From Bacteroidota bacterium (GTDB lineage Bacteria; Bacteroidota; Bacteroidia; Chitinophagales; Chitinophagaceae): a DNA stretch of 8,894 nucleotides. The DNA is taken from contig JAFAGE010000074.1 of NCBI GenBank assembly GCA_023423015.1, forward strand, positions 1 to 8,894. The letters are read 5' to 3'. Of this stretch, positions 1 through 6,775 are shown piece after piece (within the stretch, counting starts at the first letter, position 1; each line of letters starts with the position of its first letter). The notes under the pieces are model-generated. The model searched no databases and had not been told where the DNA came from. It was given only the letters and a program-made list of their open reading frames with translations. The translations under genes were made by a program, and so were the position numbers.

Positions 1-1067
1 GTGCCCATACTTGCATTCGATTTGATGCGTCTTCCAAATTCTGAAAACGTCATACCAAGTACGCGGTCATCCAATTCCATCAATTCCAGATCCTGCTGAA
101 ATGCTGCTATCGACGCTGAAACGCTTTTAAGCAGCTGCGCGTGTTCTCCTGTGGTAGTATCACTCGGGTTAACCTGCGTTTTATGTGTATCGAACCCCGG
201 TATAGTTACCGTATAAACGCGTGTTTTTAATCCACCCTTGATCAGCCGGGCAACGATTTTCAACTGGTGTGCAAGCGAAGACTCAGGATAGCTGGCCATG
301 TTATTCGCCCGCAGGTAACCTGCTTTGATGGCATCCGAATACACTTTTGTTTTTTCGGATATGATACGCACGTATTTTAACATCCGGTTGGCGTTCACCT
401 GGTCATATGGATAATCATGGAAGGGATTGGTAAATTCATAAACCTTTGTAGGATCAGTTATAGACAAGCCCATTGAAATGACAGGCCCCTGTACCGTCAT
501 TGTGGGCATCTGGCTTATTTGTATTGCCAGTGGATCGGGCATTTCTTCATTGGCGTACAAATCGGGATATCCGGGATACTCACTCTCAATATATCGGCCC
601 ATCCACCCTGTTTTTACACTCTGCGAACGTTGGCGCGTCGTGTCACCCGACATCCATATATCTGTAGACCTGAAATGAGAGAAATCCTGGTTTGCATAAC
701 CAACAGATTGAACGATTGACGTTTTTCCCGAATTATATAACGTTTGCAACTCCGTCATCGCCGGATGCAACCCTGTTTCGTCGGTACCATTCAGCCGCAA
801 AACTTTACTCTGGGGTATGGCTACATTTGTTCGTGCATTGTAATAGTTCGCATACATGTCGAGCGGAATAACCATATTCAACCCATCATTTCCTCCCTGC
901 AGCTGAATCAGAACGAGTACATGATCGTTGCTTGCCGCAGAATTCATCAGTGATGTCAGCGGATCATCGGCCGCAGCACCAAAGGCGGTGAATGAAAAAC
1001 CATTCAGCAAACCCGGCAGGGTTACTGCTGCAGGCATCGTTCTCCGGAAAAAATTACGTCTGTTCAT
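1..1067 (-). CDS. DUF1501 family protein with Tat-like signal (partial, C-terminus off the left edge)
   Basis: The first 355 residues of a DUF1501 protein are visible; the frame is still open at base 1. DUF1501 is assigned to the alkaline phosphatase-like fold, but its substrate is unknown. The start is ATG at 1067. The N-terminus has a twin-arginine-like motif (NRRNFF, residues 2-7), then a moderately hydrophobic stretch to about residue 33, suggesting Tat export to the periplasm. Family landmarks are QLQGGNDGLN (55-64), HPAM (101-104), the block ending DFSHFRSTDIW (128-138), FDTH (292-295) and SEFGRR (342-347). Roughly the last quarter is missing, including the expected DHG metal-site region, so catalytic integrity cannot be judged. 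It lies 32 bp downstream of the DUF1800 gene on the same strand and is probably the last or a late gene of that operon. Family assignment is firm; function is not. Confidence 0.93.
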   Translation of the reverse strand, partial: MNRRNFFRRTMPAAVTLPGLLNGFSFTAFGAAADDPLTSLMNSAASNDHVLVLIQLQGGNDGLNMVIPLDMYANYYNARTNVAIPQSKVLRLNGTDETGLHPAMTELQTLYNSGKTSIVQSVGYANQDFSHFRSTDIWMSGDTTRQRSQSVKTGWMGRYIESEYPGYPDLYANEEMPDPLAIQISQMPTMTVQGPVISMGLSITDPTKVYEFTNPFHDYPYDQVNANRMLKYVRIISEKTKVYSDAIKAGYLRANNMASYPESSLAHQLKIVARLIKGGLKTRVYTVTIPGFDTHKTQVNPSDTTTGEHAQLLKSVSASIAAFQQDLELMELDDRVLGMTFSEFGRRIKSNASMG

Positions 1068-1083
1068 GGGTTGGATTTTGGTT

Positions 1084-1094
1084 TCGGATTATCT
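1084..1094 (-). promoter_or_regulatory. 11-base motif shared with the leader of the T9SS gene (copy 1)
   Basis: In the 32-bp gap ahead of the DUF1501 start, the minus strand reads AGATAATCCGA. The identical 11-mer lies just before the GTG start of the first gene of the cluster (4705-4715). Distances to the start codons differ (16 and 3 nt), so it is not a ribosome-binding site with fixed spacing. It may be a regulatory or RNA element, or a coincidence. Confidence 0.2.
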
Positions 1095-1099
1095 GCCTG

Positions 1100-2749
1100 C
1101 TAACACAGGTGGTATTCGGGTAAATTGGTCACAAAGCGCAGCATGTTGCGCAATGCCGGAACCGTTACTGAAATATTATTTGTATTCCACGCATTTCTCC
1201 AGAAATCGGGATCAGTTCCACCGCCCGACAAAAAAGTCGCCTTTATATACGATAGCGAAGCTGGCGATAAGGGATACTTTAATAGAAAACTGGTTAACTC
1301 ACGAACCAACACGTCTGCATCGGCAGGATCGCTGCATCGCGCCGCCAGTAGTCTTACATCTACAATATTGCTTTCAAATAGACCATCTGTAAAATCCGCA
1401 CGTCGTGGTAATGAATTACTGTTTACCCACATTTCATAAAACATGGGATCCTGGTGATATGCCGGCCATCCGTTTACATCGGGCGGCTGCAGCAGGTCCA
1501 TTCCCATATATGCAGCCGTTTCATACAAACGGCGAAATAATGGATAGCCTTCAGAATAATTGGTGTACGGAGGAACAGGTACTTCAAGTTCCCGAATGCT
1601 TCCGACAACAAAATCTATCGGACTTTTTATATAACATGCTCTGTTGGCCTTATCAAAAAAGTGTTCACTCTTTAGCAATGTTTCCAGGACCGGTTTTATT
1701 TCGAAGTTTGACGACCGGAGCATATCTGCCAGTGGAATAATCACATTGGTTTCAGTAGCTGCATCGATCGTGCTGTTTACGAACCAGCGGTAAAGTTTAC
1801 GACAGATAAATCTTGAACATTCACGCGTGGCAAATATCATATTGATCAATGCATCCAGTTCCTGGATGCCGTCTGAAGAGCCCGAAATCGATGTACTATT
1901 GTAGAACGTCGAAAATCGTTTTACGCCTGTATCATGACTATGCGCTTCAAGGTGAACTTCCAGCGTGTTACGCTCAACTCTCCAACCTGTTAAAACACGC
2001 GCAGCCTCCATCACATCTTCCTCTGTATACAATGAATCATCTCCCTTGCCTATTGTAAATAACTCCTGTAGCTCTCTTGCATAATTTTCGTCTGGCGCAA
2101 CTTTTGAATTCAGGTAGCCATTGAGGTGCCGGAGCATTGCTCCATCAATAGTTACGTTTCTCGTCAGTCTCCTGACATTTCCCAAAACTTCTGTTCTTAA
2201 CAGGTCGAGATGGCGGAACAATAATATCGGATGATCCACTTCTTCAGTCTGCACTGAAAAATGGTGATGCCAGAACAAAACCATCTTTTCGGTTATACTG
2301 CGTTGTTGGTTGAGCATCACTCCCATCCACCATCTACGAAGGCTGGCAGTCCTTGCATTATTAACAGCAGCCTGAAGATTACCATCTTCGGACCGGCTGA
2401 CATCATTCACCCAGGTGCTTCCTTGCGGCACATTGGGATCGTCGAACATGCCATTGTCCATTTCGAGTAAACCATACTCACGAACCGGCGGCGACGGAAC
2501 AGGTGAAATCGTCAACAGCTCGTCTACCGCATCAGAAGGAGTGAGAGAAAGGATATGATCAATGTCTGATTGTTTTGCGCCAAACATTGATCGTCTCAAA
2601 AGATGAGCCGCTTCATCGAACCCCCAGTCGCCACTGTAAGGTTGAAGTCCGCTGTCGGCACTTTCAAAATACCGGTCGTACTTCACACGAGTCTTCTTTT
2701 TGCCTGCCAATTGCTGCCTGCCGGCGGCCAGGAACTCCCTTCGGTTCAT
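1100..2749 (-). CDS. DUF1800 domain-containing protein
   Basis: This is a complete 549-residue DUF1800 protein. The ATG at 2749 is chosen because it places MNRREFLAAG at the N-terminus, as in related proteins; an in-frame TTG three codons upstream (2758) is possible but less likely. Family blocks are HLLRRSMFG (49-57), FWHHHFSV (159-166), DENYARELQELFTIG (220-234), AARVLTGW (249-256), FICRKLYRWF (314-323) and PPDVNGWP (422-429). The C-terminus ends in PEYHLC, and length and ending agree with an intact gene. The NRREFL segment resembles a Tat motif, but the following residues (QQLAGKKKTRVKYDRY) are polar and basic, with no hydrophobic core, so export is uncertain. It starts 14 bp after the T9SS cargo gene stops and ends 32 bp before DUF1501, which supports co-transcription. 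The molecular function of DUF1800 is unknown; the conserved His, Asp and Glu residues could bind metal, but that is inference. Confidence 0.93.
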   Translation of the reverse strand: MNRREFLAAGRQQLAGKKKTRVKYDRYFESADSGLQPYSGDWGFDEAAHLLRRSMFGAKQSDIDHILSLTPSDAVDELLTISPVPSPPVREYGLLEMDNGMFDDPNVPQGSTWVNDVSRSEDGNLQAAVNNARTASLRRWWMGVMLNQQRSITEKMVLFWHHHFSVQTEEVDHPILLFRHLDLLRTEVLGNVRRLTRNVTIDGAMLRHLNGYLNSKVAPDENYARELQELFTIGKGDDSLYTEEDVMEAARVLTGWRVERNTLEVHLEAHSHDTGVKRFSTFYNSTSISGSSDGIQELDALINMIFATRECSRFICRKLYRWFVNSTIDAATETNVIIPLADMLRSSNFEIKPVLETLLKSEHFFDKANRACYIKSPIDFVVGSIRELEVPVPPYTNYSEGYPLFRRLYETAAYMGMDLLQPPDVNGWPAYHQDPMFYEMWVNSNSLPRRADFTDGLFESNIVDVRLLAARCSDPADADVLVRELTSFLLKYPLSPASLSYIKATFLSGGGTDPDFWRNAWNTNNISVTVPALRNMLRFVTNLPEYHLC

Positions 2750-2763
2750 AGTTTTCAATTTGG

Positions 2764-4701
2764 TTATCGGATGAGCATCAACATTCCCTTCTTCACCTGT
2801 ACCTGTTTATTTACGTCTCTATATTTAACCATGTATACAAAACCACCGGTTGGTTGTGGATTCCCGCGAAGCTTTCCATCCCAACGTGAATGTACCGTGG
2901 TGCTCATAAAAACAATTTCTCCGTTGCGGTTAAATATCTGCATCTGGAATTCATCGGGCACCTTTCCGGCAGGCCCAAAGAAATCATTCACCCCGTCACC
3001 ATTCGGAGTAAATGCATTGGGCATGTGAATTACCGCATCATCGAACACTACTACAGTAAACGGAGCAGAAGAACTGCATCCATTAATCTGCAACGATGCA
3101 GTGTAGGTGGTAGTGGTTGTCGGAGATGCTACCGGGCTGCGGCAGTTGGAACAACTCAGGGTTGGATGTGGTGCCCAGGTTACTGTTCCATTGCTGACTG
3201 CAGGCAGTTGTAGTGTTTCGCCTGAGAAGATTGTGTCCCGCGCAGCTATGTTGTCGAACGGACTGCTTATTGGAATTGGGTGGTATGCTACAACCACAGA
3301 GTCATTTCCGCAGACATCGATCAACATTTGAGGCGGAAGATTAAATGCAGCAACATCACAAACCATAGTATCTGCCTGCAATGTGTCTATTACTTTAAAT
3401 TTCAGCAATGCGAAGTCAGAGCTTCCCTCGTTGTCGCTGAAATCACCATCCCCGGATTCACTGTCTCCGGCAACATAATATTCTTTTGCCGAAGGCACAT
3501 ATGCCATGGAACGCAGGTATTCGTTACCGCTTCCACCTATTGCATCGGTCCACACCAGATTTCCATTTGCATCGGTTTTCACAATCCAGAACTCTCCGTT
3601 TGCCGAAGTACCACTAACGTCGCCATCTTTTGAATATGAGATTCCGCCTGCAACATAACCACCATCAACATCCGTAAATACATAACCTGCATAATCCGCG
3701 TCGCTACCACCAAAGGTTTTCTGCCAGCGTAATGTGCCGTTGGTGTTTACATTCACAATCCAGAAATCCTGGCTGCCTTTAGTTCCGGTCACATCACCGT
3801 CATTGGATGTTGTATAGCCGGCAAGCGTAAGTGAACCATCATTACCTGTGGACATCGAATAGGCAACGTCGTTCTGTGAACCTCCATAGATCACGCTGTT
3901 CACCTTATTACCGGAGATATCAGTAGTGAGCAGCCATGCATCATAATTTTTCTGATTGGCAGGTATATCGCCATCAGTTGAATTAGCGTAACCTGCCACA
4001 TAAATCCTCTGTCCGATGATTTCAATATCGAGCAACTCCTCGTTTTTTGTGCCGCCGAAACACTTGCTCCATAGGATATCGCCCTGGCCATTTATTTTCA
4101 CCAGCCACCCATCGGTGTATCCTGTGGCGCTGTGGTTTCCTGACACGTCGCCATCCGACGAAGATGTTGTTGCTGCAATCAGAAAGGTACCATCGCCGCA
4201 ATCGTACAGTTGATTTCCGAGGTCGAGTCCCGAGCCGCCAATTCTTTTTTGCCATTGAACATTGCCGTTTATATCAAGCTGAAGAAGCCAGATGTCTTTT
4301 GTGCCACCATAACCGGCTATCACACCTCCATCCATAGAATTGGTTTCAGCCAGCACCAGGTATCCATTCCCGTTAGGAACTATGTCGCGGGCACTTTCAT
4401 AACCTTTACCCCCAAGGGTTTGCTGCCACATTACATTGCCACAGCGGTCGAGTTTCAGAATCCAGAGATCCCAGTATTCTCTCGAGCCAACATTATTTAC
4501 CAGGCCGTCTTTTGATGTAGTATATCCTGCGATTATGGTTCCGCCATCAGCAGTGGCTTTTACTGTAAATGGAACATCAACAGCGGATCCGCCATAAGTT
4601 CGCGACCAGAGTTGTGAGGGAAGTTGTGAGAAAACAGGCATGGCCGCGCAAAGCACACAGCACGCCACTGCTAACAGGGTTATCAGGATTTTGTTTTTCA
4701 C
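2764..4701 (-). CDS. Secreted seven-repeat (probable beta-propeller) protein with T9SS type B sorting domain
   Basis: This 645-residue protein is predicted to be secreted by the type IX system. The start is GTG at 4701, giving a Sec signal peptide (MKNKILITLLAVACCVLCAA, with likely cleavage after VFS at 25). Residues about 27-440 hold seven repeats. Each has a W....GG strand (glycine pairs ending at residues 38, 98, 156, 217, 274, 332 and 390) and an S-x-D-G loop (Asp 65, 124, 183, 243, 301, 359 and 418). The 57-61-residue spacing suggests a seven-bladed propeller. Residues about 448-555 form a Cys-containing Ig-like or linker region (C448, C464, C517, C520, C542) with the W.P...LSCSNC...P pattern common in such proteins. 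Residues about 556-645 are the type B C-terminal domain (PNAFTPNGDGVND at 561-573, then IFNRNGEIVF and WDGK). It heads the operon with DUF1800 and DUF1501. Ligand and function are unknown; surface location or release is expected from the sorting domain. Confidence 0.92.
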   Translation of the reverse strand: MKNKILITLLAVACCVLCAAMPVFSQLPSQLWSRTYGGSAVDVPFTVKATADGGTIIAGYTTSKDGLVNNVGSREYWDLWILKLDRCGNVMWQQTLGGKGYESARDIVPNGNGYLVLAETNSMDGGVIAGYGGTKDIWLLQLDINGNVQWQKRIGGSGLDLGNQLYDCGDGTFLIAATTSSSDGDVSGNHSATGYTDGWLVKINGQGDILWSKCFGGTKNEELLDIEIIGQRIYVAGYANSTDGDIPANQKNYDAWLLTTDISGNKVNSVIYGGSQNDVAYSMSTGNDGSLTLAGYTTSNDGDVTGTKGSQDFWIVNVNTNGTLRWQKTFGGSDADYAGYVFTDVDGGYVAGGISYSKDGDVSGTSANGEFWIVKTDANGNLVWTDAIGGSGNEYLRSMAYVPSAKEYYVAGDSESGDGDFSDNEGSSDFALLKFKVIDTLQADTMVCDVAAFNLPPQMLIDVCGNDSVVVAYHPIPISSPFDNIAARDTIFSGETLQLPAVSNGTVTWAPHPTLSCSNCRSPVASPTTTTTYTASLQINGCSSSAPFTVVVFDDAVIHMPNAFTPNGDGVNDFFGPAGKVPDEFQMQIFNRNGEIVFMSTTVHSRWDGKLRGNPQPTGGFVYMVKYRDVNKQVQVKKGMLMLIR

Positions 4702-4704
4702 AAG

Positions 4705-4715
4705 TCGGATTATCT
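4705..4715 (-). promoter_or_regulatory. 11-base motif shared with the DUF1501 leader (copy 2)
   Basis: AGATAATCCGA on the minus strand ends 3 nt before the GTG start of the T9SS cargo gene and matches 1084-1094 exactly. It occupies the place where a Shine-Dalgarno sequence would lie, but it is not a good anti-SD match. Role unknown. Confidence 0.2.
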
Positions 4716-4801
4716 TAGGACGATTCGGTACTGCAATTATTGTGCAACAAAGCTGAAAATGAAATAGGTATTTCCCTGAAAATCTCCCATAAAGAACAGT
4801 G

Positions 4802-4815
4802 TATTTACTATTTAC
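4802..4815 (+). repeat. Two tandem 7-bp units (TATTTAC)
   Basis: TATTTAC occurs twice in immediate succession (4802-4808 and 4809-4815) upstream of the esterase. The same unit recurs at 6630-6636 and 8599-8605, both outside genes, which links it to the other heptameric tracts in this window. Confidence 0.5.
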
Positions 4816-4822
4816 ATACCGC

Positions 4823-4830
4823 TATCTTTA
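4823..4830 (+). promoter_or_regulatory. Possible Bacteroidota -7 element for the esterase
   Basis: TATCTTTA matches five of the six defined positions of the Bacteroidota -7 consensus TAnnTTTG. It lies 17 nt before the ATG at 4848, implying a very short leader. No clear TTG -33 element sits at the expected distance, so this is a weak call. Confidence 0.3.
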
Positions 4831-4847
4831 CAATACAACATTGATAG

Positions 4848-6476
4848 ATGACCCGATACAGATTATTCCCTGCATTCCTGATACTGGCTATTTTCGCATC
4901 ATGTGGACAAACAAATACCGTGGATGACAATAAAGGCCTGATCATCGAAACAAAAAACGGAAAGGTTGAGGGCCAGCTGGAACAAACTGGCGTCCGTTCT
5001 TTTAAGGGAATTCCGTTTGCTGCTCCTCCTGTCGGCAAATTCCGCTGGCGTGAACCGCAGCCGGTGGAAAGCTGGACCGGTACCAGGAAAGCACAGAAAT
5101 TCGGACCAATGGCTATGCAGCCGCCAATCTTCGGAGACATGAATTTCCGTTCCGACGGCATGAGTGAAGATTGTCTTTATCTCAATGTATGGGCTCCTGC
5201 AGATGCAGCTAAAAAGAATCTGCCGGTGCTGGTATATTTCTACGGCGGCGGGTTTGTTGCAGGAGATGGCTCCGAACCGAGGTACGATGGCGATAGCATA
5301 GCCCACTTTGATATTGTAACCGTTACCGTCAACTACCGGTTAAATATATTCGGGTTTTTCAGCCATCCGGAGCTTACAAAAGAATCACCCAATAATGCAT
5401 CCGGTAATTACGGCCTGCTCGACCAGGCTGCCGCGTTGAAATGGGTAAATGAAAATATTGCTGCATTTGGTGGCGATCCTGGAAAAGTGACCATCGCGGG
5501 TGAATCTGCGGGTTCGGTTGCCGTTAGTGCACAGATGGCTTCCCCTCTTTCAAAACACTATCTCGCCGGGGCAATTGGTGAAAGCGGTTCATTACTGGGA
5601 ACTCTTCCGGCAGTGCCGCTGAAAAATGCGGAGAATACCGGTGTTGAGTATGCGAAATCAATAAACGCTTCTACCCTCGACCAGCTTCGTGCGTTGCCTG
5701 CAGATTCAATACTCTCTTCATCCACTCGCTTTGGACCATTCCGGTTTACTTTAACCATCGACGGATATTTTTTTCCAAAAGATCCCTACGAGATTTTCAG
5801 CAATGGCGAACAAGCGAAAATTCCCTTGTTAGCTGGTTGGAACAGTGAGGAAAGTAACTTCAGGGGTCTACTGGGCAACGAAAAACCAACTATGAAGAAC
5901 TTCGAAGCAGCAGTGCGCAAACAATACGGCGATGAAGCCCAAAGTATTCTCGCCGCATATAAACCATCTTCAGATGCCGACGTGGAAACGTTGGCGACCG
6001 AACTAGCAGGCAACCGTTTTATTGGATTCAGTACCTGGAAATGGATTGATCTTCACAGCAAGACTGGCGGAAAACCTGTCTATCGATATTTATTTGAAAG
6101 ACCTCGTCCCGATATGCGTGAGGAACTTGGCGACGTTGTTCCCGGTCTTGCCGGTGGCGTGCAGAAAAATACTACAGGTGAGAAACCACCTCGTGCAAAG
6201 GGAGCAGTGCACTCAGCAGAAATAGAATACGCGATGGGCAACCTGTCTACAAACGAGGTGTATGCATGGGAAGAAGACGATTACAAAGTATCGCGCATCA
6301 TGCAACAATACTTTGTCAATTTTATCAAAACAGGAAATCCATCCGGAAATGGAGTTCCCGAGTGGCCGCCAATATCTGGGTCGAATGTTCCGGTAATGCA
6401 CATCGATGTAAACACCCGCATAGAACCGGAAAAAAACAGGCAACGGCTTGAAGTATTAGATGCTTTAAGAAAATAG
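4848..6476 (+). CDS. Type B carboxylesterase/lipase family lipoprotein
   Basis: This 542-residue alpha/beta-hydrolase belongs to the carboxylesterase type B family, which hydrolyses carboxylic esters; its natural substrate is unknown. The start is ATG at 4848, which gives a short lipoprotein signal ending in FASC with Cys19 as the lipidated residue, so the enzyme should be membrane anchored. Family landmarks are the oxyanion-hole run YGGGF (132-136), SEDCLYLNVW (106-115), the nucleophile elbow GESAG with Ser220, the acid in the GWNSEES segment (probably Glu335), and the catalytic His455 in KGAVHSAEIEYAMGN. All triad members are present and the length is usual, so it is probably active. The mature N-terminus (GQTNTVDDN) has two acidic residues but no clear match to known surface-export signals, so inner or outer leaflet is undecided. 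It is divergent from the T9SS operon and separated by 299 bp from the ABC gene, so it is probably transcribed alone. Confidence 0.93.
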   Translation: MTRYRLFPAFLILAIFASCGQTNTVDDNKGLIIETKNGKVEGQLEQTGVRSFKGIPFAAPPVGKFRWREPQPVESWTGTRKAQKFGPMAMQPPIFGDMNFRSDGMSEDCLYLNVWAPADAAKKNLPVLVYFYGGGFVAGDGSEPRYDGDSIAHFDIVTVTVNYRLNIFGFFSHPELTKESPNNASGNYGLLDQAAALKWVNENIAAFGGDPGKVTIAGESAGSVAVSAQMASPLSKHYLAGAIGESGSLLGTLPAVPLKNAENTGVEYAKSINASTLDQLRALPADSILSSSTRFGPFRFTLTIDGYFFPKDPYEIFSNGEQAKIPLLAGWNSEESNFRGLLGNEKPTMKNFEAAVRKQYGDEAQSILAAYKPSSDADVETLATELAGNRFIGFSTWKWIDLHSKTGGKPVYRYLFERPRPDMREELGDVVPGLAGGVQKNTTGEKPPRAKGAVHSAEIEYAMGNLSTNEVYAWEEDDYKVSRIMQQYFVNFIKTGNPSGNGVPEWPPISGSNVPVMHIDVNTRIEPEKNRQRLEVLDALRK

Positions 6477-6489
6477 AGACATCATCCCC

Positions 6490-6533
6490 TTGCCGATTCT
6501 CCTTTGCCGACATTGCCCGGTGTTGACATTGCC
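6490..6533 (+). repeat. Degenerate short direct repeats (TTGCCGA, GACATTGCC)
   Basis: TTGCCGA occurs at 6490-6496 and 6504-6510, exactly two 7-bp periods apart. GACATTGCC occurs at 6509-6517 and 6525-6533, 16 bp apart. The tract looks like a decayed tandem array immediately after the esterase gene. Confidence 0.55.
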
Positions 6534-6539
6534 TCCCTA

Positions 6540-6574
6540 CGCCCATCGCTCTGCGCCCACCGCGCTCCGCCCTG
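6540..6574 (+). repeat. Five tandem degenerate 7-bp units, consensus CGCNCNN
   Basis: Five consecutive heptamers begin at 6540, 6547, 6554, 6561 and 6568. All five have C, G and C in positions 1-3 and C in position 5; position 4 is C in three of five, and the rest vary. The exact phase with a variable tail distinguishes this from plain C-rich sequence. Confidence 0.65.
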
Positions 6575-6598
6575 CTCTCCGTTCTGTTAATGCCCTCT

Positions 6599-6619
6599 CA
6601 CCTTTCACCTTTGACCTAT
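6599..6619 (+). repeat. Three tandem 7-bp units (CACCTTT, CACCTTT, GACCTAT)
   Basis: Two perfect CACCTTT heptamers (6599-6605 and 6606-6612) are followed by a third diverged copy (6613-6619). It has the same period as the neighbouring tracts but a different unit. Confidence 0.65.
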
Positions 6620-6694
6620 TTGAAGCATCTATTTACCTCCCGGAACTTCACACAAAATATTTCTATCGGGGGTATCAATTCGCAATTTTTCGTC

Positions 6695-6712
6695 GTTAAT
6701 GTTAATGTTGAT
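6695..6712 (+). repeat. Three tandem 6-bp units (GTTAAT, GTTAAT, GTTGAT)
   Basis: Two perfect hexamers and one with a single change lie just upstream of the candidate promoter of the ABC gene. They could be an operator-like array or simple slippage sequence. Confidence 0.45.
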
Positions 6713-6721
6713 AAATGCTCG

Positions 6722-6750
6722 TTGAAGAATATTTCTTTTGATGAATTTTG
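6722..6750 (+). promoter_or_regulatory. Candidate promoter of the ABC exporter gene
   Basis: TTG at 6722-6724 and GAATTTTG at 6743-6750 are separated by 18 nt, resembling the Bacteroidota -33/-7 arrangement (TTG, then TAnnTTTG). The -7 element differs from consensus only at its first base. A start of transcription near 6757 would give a leader of about 19 nt to the ATG at 6776, and it supports that ATG over the upstream one at 6590. Confidence 0.35.
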
Positions 6751-6775
6751 CATTGATTATCAACCCCTTCCACTA

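Larger units (their letters stand above)
4702..4847. promoter_or_regulatory. Divergent intergenic region between the T9SS operon and the esterase
   Basis: This 146-bp spacer lies between divergent start codons, so promoters for both directions should be here or overlap the gene ends. It is AT-rich. The plus strand has a reasonable -7-like element near the esterase. On the minus strand, TTTG (complement of 4748-4751) is followed at suitable spacing only by a poor -7 match, so no promoter is called for the operon. A short inverted repeat (TTGT/ACAA arms around 4739-4749) is too small to interpret. Confidence 0.5.
6477..6775. other. 299-bp intergenic region: heptamer-repeat half and AT-rich promoter half
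   Basis: No gene is supported here. About 6477-6620 is C- and T-rich on the plus strand and is largely a mosaic of degenerate 7-bp repeats (listed separately). About 6621-6775 is AT-rich and holds a 6-bp triple repeat and a candidate promoter for the ABC gene. A frame in phase with the ABC gene is open from 6590, but its 62 codons read as translated repeat and promoter sequence and resemble no exporter N-terminus. No convincing terminator hairpin follows the esterase stop. Confidence 0.75.

Noticed and set aside
928..1392. Plus-strand open frame of 154 codons
   Set aside because: It runs antisense across the DUF1800 C-terminus and DUF1501 N-terminus, both firmly identified on the minus strand; it has no recognisable domain.
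2750..2758. TTG start for the DUF1800 gene, three codons upstream
   Set aside because: The ATG at 2749 gives the usual MNRREFL beginning; the TTG adds only three residues and lies 5 bp from the preceding stop.
4720..4760. Minus-strand promoter for the T9SS operon
   Set aside because: A TTTG exists at plausible position, but the paired -7 element (TACCGAAT) matches only the leading TA of TAnnTTTG.
6504..6526. Possible terminator hairpin after the esterase
   Set aside because: CCG/CGG or ACA/TGT pairings are only 3 bp and no U-tract follows; the similarity here is direct, not inverted.
6477..6620. Insertion sequence remnant or CRISPR-like array
   Set aside because: There are no terminal inverted repeats, transposase fragments or target duplications, and the 7-bp units have no spacers, so neither explanation fits.
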